Positions 59,797-64,000 of a DNA stretch of 64,000 bases are shown in pieces. The stretch's first letter is position 1. Every line of letters starts with the position of its first letter. Under the pieces are notes generated by a model, which made no database searches, had not been told where the DNA came from, and was given only the letters and a program-made list of their open reading frames with translations. The stretch comes from Actinomadura meyerae (GTDB lineage: Bacteria; Actinomycetota; Actinomycetes; Streptosporangiales; Streptosporangiaceae). A program made the position numbers and the translations under genes. Where the stretch lies: the NCBI RefSeq assembly GCF_900188445.1, contig NZ_FZOR01000035.1:1-64000 (forward strand). The letters are read 5' to 3'.

Positions 59797-61632
59797 TCAG
59801 CCCGGCAGCCGCCTGATCTTGAGGGCGTTGTCGGTGCGGGTCATGGTGCGCCCGTCCGGGGCGGTCTGGACCCGCTCGTGCTCGCCGCTGAGCAGTACCT
59901 CCCACGCGCCGTCGGGCAGTTCGAGCGAGGCCAGCACCTCCTCGGGGGTGGGCAGGTGCACTCCGGCGTGGGCGTCGGGGTCCCAGGGCGGCGGCCCGGC
60001 GTGGCCCACGACCAGCAGGACGCCGCCGGGCGCGACGGCCGCGGCCGCCGCGCGCAGGACGCGCTCGCGGGGCAGGGTCGTGGGGGAGTGCAGGAACTGG
60101 GCCGAGACGAGGTCGTACTCCCCCTTGGGGAAGGACTCGGCCAGGTCGCGGCGCTGGAAGTCGACGCGGTCGGCGACGCCCTCGTCGCGGGCGTGGCGGG
60201 CGGCGCGTTCGACGGCGACGGCGGAGATGTCGACGGCGGTGACGCGCCAGCCCCGCCGGGCGAGCCAGATGGCGTCGGCGCCCTCGCCGCAGCCGAGGTC
60301 CAGGGCGGTGTCCGGGGCGAGCCCGGTGACCTCGCGGACGAGGACGGTGTTGGGGTTGCCGCTCCAGATGCGGTCGCTCTCGGCGTAGCGGGAGTCCCAG
60401 AACTCCTGGCCGGTGACGGTGTCGTCCATGGGTCGATGGTGTGCGATGACCTCGGGTTCCGGCGAATTCCGTTGCCGTTCCCGCAAAAGCGGCAGGAGCG
60501 CGGCGGCTGCCATGGCGGGGGCGGCGGCGAGGGCGTAGGACAGGGGCAGGGGCAGGGCGTCCAGGTACACGCCGGTCGCGGCCGTCCCGCCGGCCGCGCC
60601 GAGGTTGAGCGCGGTGTTGACCCAGGCGGCCGCGCGGGTGCGTGCGGCGGGCGGTGCGGCCGCGTCGGCGACCAGGTAGGCGGCGGTCAGGACGGGGCTG
60701 ATGAACAGCCCTGCCGTGCACGCCGCCGCCGTCAGCACGAGGGTGGACGGGGCGAGGCCGGCGGCGGCGAGGGCGGTGCCGAGCGGGACGAGGAGCGCGG
60801 CGATCCGGCGGTGTCCGGGCGGGGTGCGGCTCAGCGCGCCGTAGGCGAGCCCGCCCGCGGCGCTGCCGGCGGCGAGGGCGGCCTCGACCCAGGCGACCGC
60901 GGCGGGCTGGTGGTGCTGGCGGGTGAACGCGACGGCGAGCAGGGCGGTGGAGCCGAGGACGACGCCGGTGGCCGCGGCGGCGAGGCACGGGGCGAGCGGG
61001 ATCGCGGGGCGGCGGGGGCCGGGGCGGTTCGCCTTCGGCCGGGGCCTGACGGCCGGTGAGGTGACCAGCCCGAGGGTGCCGGCGGCGATGAGGGCGGCGC
61101 TGAGCGCGATGCCGAACTCCGGGCGGGCGGCCGCGGAGAGCAGCCCGGCCAGCAGCGGGCCCGTGACGAACACGAGCTCTTCGCAGACGGTGTCGAGGCT
61201 GTAGGCGCGGCGGAGGAGCGGACCGTCCGGCAGGAGGGTGTTCCAGAGGGTCCGCATGACCACGCCCAGTGGCGGCATGGTGGCGCCGGCCGCGAGGGTG
61301 AGCGCGGTGAGCAGCGGCAGGGGCGCGCCGGGGTGCCAGGTGAGGGCGGCCAGGGCGAGCAGTGCCAGGCAGTAGGCGGCGGCCATCGGCGGGAGGGTGC
61401 GGCGCGGGCCGTGCCGGTCGATGAGCCCGGCGCGCAGGGGCGACAGGACGGAGACGGTGAAGCCGTTGAGGGCCATGAGGCCGCCCGCGCGGGCGTAGGA
61501 GCCGGTGGAGGCGGTGAACGCCAGGGTCAGGGACAGGAAGACCGTCCCGTAGGACAGGCGTCCGATCAGTGCGAGGGAGAAGGTGCGGAAGGCGTGGGGT
61601 GCGCGCAGGACGGCAGCGTACGACGGTGCCAC
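59797..61632 (-). CDS. Fusion of an MFS transporter and a SAM methyltransferase
   Basis: A 611-residue open frame without internal stop. Residues 1-395 form a 12-helix major facilitator transporter (GRLSYGTVFLSLTLAFTAST; LIDRHGPRRTLPPMAAAYCL), of the kind that exports drugs. Residues 402-611 are a complete class I methyltransferase starting with DDTVTGQEFWDSRYAESDR and having ALDLGCGEGADAIWLARRGW as SAM motif. The linker of about 17 codons (60430-60480) has far more A/T at third positions than its surroundings and no ribosome site precedes the internal ATG at 60429. This suggests two genes joined by loss of a stop. GAGGA precedes the GTG start. Confidence 0.85.
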   Translation of the reverse strand: MAPSYAAVLRAPHAFRTFSLALIGRLSYGTVFLSLTLAFTASTGSYARAGGLMALNGFTVSVLSPLRAGLIDRHGPRRTLPPMAAAYCLALLALAALTWHPGAPLPLLTALTLAAGATMPPLGVVMRTLWNTLLPDGPLLRRAYSLDTVCEELVFVTGPLLAGLLSAAARPEFGIALSAALIAAGTLGLVTSPAVRPRPKANRPGPRRPAIPLAPCLAAAATGVVLGSTALLAVAFTRQHHQPAAVAWVEAALAAGSAAGGLAYGALSRTPPGHRRIAALLVPLGTALAAAGLAPSTLVLTAAACTAGLFISPVLTAAYLVADAAAPPAARTRAAAWVNTALNLGAAGGTAATGVYLDALPLPLSYALAAAPAMAAAALLPLLRERQRNSPEPEVIAHHRPMDDTVTGQEFWDSRYAESDRIWSGNPNTVLVREVTGLAPDTALDLGCGEGADAIWLARRGWRVTAVDISAVAVERAARHARDEGVADRVDFQRRDLAESFPKGEYDLVSAQFLHSPTTLPRERVLRAAAAAVAPGGVLLVVGHAGPPPWDPDAHAGVHLPTPEEVLASLELPDGAWEVLLSGEHERVQTAPDGRTMTRTDNALKIRRLPG

Positions 61633-61675
61633 GGAAGGTGTTCCTCATCGGGAGGGCCCGGGGGCCGGTTCGGGG

Positions 61676-61720
61676 GGACGCCGAAGGCCGCCGCGCCGGG
61701 GCGGCGGCATCTGGGCGTCC
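61676..61720 (-). promoter_or_regulatory. Attenuator-like stem-loop in the fusion gene leader
   Basis: An outer 7-bp stem (61676-61682 with 61714-61720) encloses an inner 8-bp stem (61687-61694 with 61701-61708). The outer stem touches the stop codon of the putative leader peptide. There is no U-tract. Confidence 0.5.
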
Positions 61721-61743
61721 TACGCACGGATGAGGAACTGCAC
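61720..61743 (-). CDS. Putative 7-residue leader peptide
   Basis: GTG-CAG-TTC-CTC-ATC-CGT-GCG-stop would encode MQFLIRA 88 bases upstream of the fusion gene. A -10-like TAAGCT lies 6 bases before the GTG, so it could be translated from a leaderless transcript. Its stop codon enters the outer stem of the following hairpin, the arrangement expected for ribosome-controlled attenuation by antibiotics. Translation is unproven. Confidence 0.4.
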   Translation of the reverse strand: MQFLIRA

Positions 61744-61779
61744 GGGCTGAGCTTAGCGCGCGGGTGCGGGGTGGGCCGG

Positions 61780-62586
61780 TCAGGTCCGGGTGAGCTGCCA
61801 CAGGCCGGGGGACCGGCAGGCGCGGGCGAGGCCGCGGATGGTGGCGCGCGCCGGGTCGGGGGCGATCGTGACGGTGAGGCTCATCTCGGCGGTGAGGCGG
61901 CCGGGCAGGGACGGCAGCCGGGCGCCGCCGCCGGTGAGCAGGAGCCCGCCGTCGCGGGCGGGGCGGCGCAGCGGGGCGGGCAGGTCGTTCAGCAGGTGCG
62001 TGACGCCGCCGGGGATGCGCTCTCGGACGTACTCGGGCAGCCGGGGCGCGTTGTGCCCGGCGGGCCGTTCGGGGGCGTACTGGATGGAGCGTGCCAGGTG
62101 GACGCGGCCGCGCATGATGACGGCCATCTCCACGATCCCGGCGCCGATGTCGAGGATGAGGCGGGGCGTGGGGTCGCCGGGGTCGATTCCGGCGCCGATG
62201 GCGGCGGCCAGGGGCGCGTCCATGGTGCGGACGGGGCAGCCGGCGGCCGCGCGGACGGCGTTGGCCGCGCGGCCGAGCTGCGCGCCGCTGGCGGCGGCGG
62301 GCACGGCGAGCAGGATGTGGCGGAGCCGCAGGCCGGGGCCGGCCTCCTGCAGGGTGCGGCGGGTGAGCCGGGTGCAGGCGCCGGCGTCGGTGACGATGCC
62401 GTGCTCGATGGGGCGGGCGGGTGCGGTGCGGCCGGTGCGGCGGCCGGCGGGGGCCCGGACGTGGTCGCCGGCCGCGGAGGGGCGGTCGACGAGCACGTCC
62501 AGGGCGGGCACGCTGGCGCGGATGCGGCTGGTGCCGAGGTCGAGGGCGGCGCGGGCGCCGTCCGGTGCCGCCGCGGTGGCGGTCAT
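61780..62586 (-). CDS. Short MreB-like actin-family ATPase
   Basis: A 268-residue actin-fold protein. Phosphate 1 (ALDLGTSRIRAS), the connecting segment (PIEHGIVTD), EEP-like DAPLAAAIGAGI, phosphate 2 (LILDIGAGIVEMAVI) and the adenosine motif (LLLTGGGARLP) are all present. It is about 70 residues shorter than MreB, with the gap between phosphate 2 and the adenosine motif, where subdomain IIB should be. Filament formation is therefore doubtful. No mreC or mreD is near. The ATG overlaps the stop of the DksA-type gene by one base (TGATG). Confidence 0.8.
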   Translation of the reverse strand: MTATAAAPDGARAALDLGTSRIRASVPALDVLVDRPSAAGDHVRAPAGRRTGRTAPARPIEHGIVTDAGACTRLTRRTLQEAGPGLRLRHILLAVPAAASGAQLGRAANAVRAAAGCPVRTMDAPLAAAIGAGIDPGDPTPRLILDIGAGIVEMAVIMRGRVHLARSIQYAPERPAGHNAPRLPEYVRERIPGGVTHLLNDLPAPLRRPARDGGLLLTGGGARLPSLPGRLTAEMSLTVTIAPDPARATIRGLARACRSPGLWQLTRT

Positions 62587-62936
62587 CACCGCCGTCGCTG
62601 CTGGCAGGCCACGCAGCGGCGGGCGTAGGGGATGATCTCCAGGCGGCCTTCGGGGACGGCCTGGCCGCAGTCCTCGCACAGGCCGTAGGTGCCCTGGTCG
62701 AGGCGGGCGAGGGCCGCGTCGATCTCTTCGAGGTTGCCCTGGAGGGTGCCGCGGCGGGCCATGGCGGCCTCGTCGGGGGCGGCGGGTCCCTCGCCGTCGA
62801 GGAGGCCGAGTTCGGCGATGCGGTCGCGGCGCTCGCGCTCCAGGAGCTCGCGGGCCTGCCGCGCCGCGGCGCCGCCCGGCGGGTAACCGCCGGAGGCGTT
62901 GCCGACCGCGCCGTTGACCGCGCCGTTGACCGTCAT
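62586..62936 (-). CDS. TraR/DksA-family zinc-finger protein
   Basis: A 116-residue protein. A helical hairpin (about 25-80, ARELLERERRDRIAELGLLD and LQGNLEEIDAALARLDQGTY) carries a C4 zinc finger, CEDCGQAVPEGRLEIIPYARRCVAC. DksA-type proteins insert into the RNA polymerase secondary channel to modulate initiation. The N-terminus has a short NGAV repeat. The ATG before TVNGAV follows AAGGGAG. It is translationally coupled to the actin-like ATPase, an uncommon pairing. Confidence 0.92.
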   Translation of the reverse strand: MTVNGAVNGAVGNASGGYPPGGAAARQARELLERERRDRIAELGLLDGEGPAAPDEAAMARRGTLQGNLEEIDAALARLDQGTYGLCEDCGQAVPEGRLEIIPYARRCVACQQRRR

Positions 62937-62983
62937 CGCAATGGGCTCCCTTCGGTCGCCTGGGGTAAATGCGTGGCGAACCT

Positions 62984-63019
62984 CCACCATGGGGCAAGGG
63001 GCTGACGCCCACCATGGGG
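62984..63019. repeat. Direct repeat CCACCATGGGG
   Basis: Two copies (62984-62994 and 63009-63019), 25 bases apart, in the gap upstream of the DksA-type gene. Possibly part of its promoter region. Confidence 0.35.
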
Positions 63020-63078
63020 GCGGGCACCCATTTGCGGGGGGTGCGGGGGTGCAGACGGCCGGGCCCGGGGGGAGCGGG

Positions 63079-63648
63079 TCAGGCGCTCCATTCGCGGCGG
63101 CGGGCCTCGGCGAGGGCGATGGCGGTGGCGACGGCGACGTTGAGGGAGCCGACGCGTCCGATCTGGGGGATGTAGGCGACGGCGTCGGCGGCGGCGAGCA
63201 GGGCGGGGGAGCAGCCGTGGTCCTCGCCGCCGACGGCGAGGCAGACGTCGCCGTCGAGGGGGGCGTCGTGCAGGGGGACGGCGTCGGCGGTGAGCTCGAC
63301 GGCGATGAGGCGCAGGCCCTCCTTGCGGACGGCGGCGGCGGCCTCGGCGGGGGTGCCGGCGTGCTCCCAGGGGACGAGGCGGTCGGTGCCGAGGGCGGTC
63401 TTGGCGACGCCGCGGTGGGTGGGGGGAGTGGCGTTGCCGGCGAGCCAGAGGTGCTCGACGCCGAACACGGCGGCGGTGCGGATGATCGAGCCCATGTTGA
63501 AGGGCTGGGTGACGGACTCGACGAGCAGTCCGAGGCGGGCTCCGGTGCGGCGGCGCCAGTCGCGGTTGAGGCGCTTGACGTCGGTGGCGCGCAGCTGCCG
63601 GCGGCCCGGGGCGGGCTCGGGGGTGCTCTTCGGGTCGCGGGTGGTCAT
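63079..63648 (-). CDS. TrmH/SpoU-family RNA 2'-O-methyltransferase
   Basis: A 189-residue SPOUT methyltransferase. The three motifs are LVESVTQPFNMGSIIRTAAV, LAVGGEDHGCS and IPQIGRVGSLNVAVATAIAL, forming the knotted SAM site. It methylates the 2'-hydroxyl of tRNA or rRNA, with tRNA Gly18-type targets typical for this short form. The ATG overlaps the stop of the upstream RsmC-like gene (ATGA), linking two RNA methyltransferases. Confidence 0.92.
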   Translation of the reverse strand: MTTRDPKSTPEPAPGRRQLRATDVKRLNRDWRRRTGARLGLLVESVTQPFNMGSIIRTAAVFGVEHLWLAGNATPPTHRGVAKTALGTDRLVPWEHAGTPAEAAAAVRKEGLRLIAVELTADAVPLHDAPLDGDVCLAVGGEDHGCSPALLAAADAVAYIPQIGRVGSLNVAVATAIALAEARRREWSA

Positions 63649-64000
63649 CGGGTGGTGCCTTCCGTGCGGGACGTGACGCGCAGGACGCGGTAGGCGGACC
63701 GGGAGGCGATCCGCTCGGTGGGGAAGCCCTGGCCGGTCAGCCACCGCTGGAGGGAGTCGGAGCCGAGGTGCTTCTGGACGACGAGGTGGGCGGTGCCCTC
63801 GGGGGTGAGGCGGGGGAGCCAGGTGAGCAGGAGGTCGTGCAGGGCGGCCTTGCCGATGCGAATCGGGGGGTTGGACCAGATCGCGGCGAAGCGCAGCGCG
63901 GGGTCGATCTCGTCCCCCAGCATGAACCTTACATTGTCAAGGCCGGCGGCTTTGGCATTGCCCTCCGCGATTTCCAATGCTCGCCGGTTCACATCCACAC
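63645..64000 (-). CDS. RsmC-like methyltransferase, 5' end outside the window
   Basis: The C-terminal 118 residues of a class I methyltransferase of the RsmC/RlmG (MTS) type. VDVNRRALEIAEGNAKAAGL is the acidic SAM loop region, and WSNPPIRIGKAALHDLLLTW carries the NPP catalytic motif that marks N-methylation of guanine in rRNA. The rest lies beyond the right edge. Codon use around 63925-63990 is less GC-biased than in the neighbouring genes. Coupled to the TrmH gene by ATGA. Confidence 0.88.
   Translation of the reverse strand, partial: VDVNRRALEIAEGNAKAAGLDNVRFMLGDEIDPALRFAAIWSNPPIRIGKAALHDLLLTWLPRLTPEGTAHLVVQKHLGSDSLQRWLTGQGFPTERIASRSAYRVLRVTSRTEGTTR
63925..63944 (-). repeat. Repeated AT-rich motif, copy 5 (inside a gene)
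   Basis: On the minus strand it reads GGCCTTGACAATGTAAGGTT and is part of the RsmC-like coding sequence (Gly-Leu-Asp-Asn-Val-Arg-Phe), using rare codons CTT, AAT, GTA and AGG. Confidence 0.5.

Overview
The window is very GC-rich DNA with strong G/C bias at third codon positions, tightly packed genes and many ATGA/GTGA stop-start overlaps. RbpA, an F420-type luciferase-like oxidoreductase, a PF04672 methyltransferase, DUF2252, DUF4239 and DUF1707-FHA proteins, separate lnt and ppm1 genes and a pepE/5'-3' exonuclease divergent pair point to a filamentous actinomycete, most likely of the Streptosporangiales/Thermomonosporaceae type (placement inferred). It looks like ordinary chromosome: no rRNA, tRNA, transposase, integrase, phage gene or CRISPR array was seen. 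The right edge cuts through an RsmC-like methyltransferase gene.

Layout. 0-10 kb: ArsR/SRPBCC operon, a YdiJ-type FAD/Fe-S dehydrogenase, MarR regulator, DUF4142 lipoprotein, sirtuin, orphan ketoacyl synthase and a DUF3068 membrane protein. 10-17 kb: nitrite reductase NirB plus a NirB-like flavoprotein behind a GlnR-like box, an amidohydrolase, DUF2470 and heme oxygenase, and a Crp/Fnr regulator. 17-27 kb: exonuclease and M24 peptidase, then a sugar ABC system (ATPase, binding protein, two permeases) with a second ATPase and a LacI regulator around two matching operators. 27-32.8 kb: Lrp regulator, LLM oxidoreductase, FHA protein, acyl-CoA dehydrogenase, DUF3616 and a P450.

32.9-44.1 kb carries most of the lysine fermentation (aminomutase) pathway in two blocks: kamA divergent from kdd, and 5.7 kb further on kamD-kamE-kal. 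Between them lie DUF2252, a SpoIIE-type phosphatase, a methyltransferase and a proline-rich/DUF4239 pair. The cleavage enzyme kce is not in the window.

44-53 kb: lnt-ppm1, FxsA, an ABC-2 exporter divergent from a NarL-type two-component system, and rbpA with a sigma-R-like promoter. 53-57 kb: a clpP pair divergent from an orphan Phd/YefM-like antitoxin over a TGTACA palindrome, then a GlxA-type regulator and a dienelactone-hydrolase-like protein. 57-64 kb: dipeptidase, P-loop protein, GDPD, EF-hand protein, a major facilitator fused in frame to a methyltransferase behind a possible attenuator, an actin-like ATPase coupled to a DksA-type protein, and two RNA methyltransferase genes.

The most unusual items are the split lysine pathway, the clpP/antitoxin junction, the transporter-methyltransferase fusion with its putative leader peptide, a sugar permease with a large extracytoplasmic insert, an 18-bp motif repeated five times in one orientation, and a consensus promoter at 44.2 kb with no gene for 400 bases.
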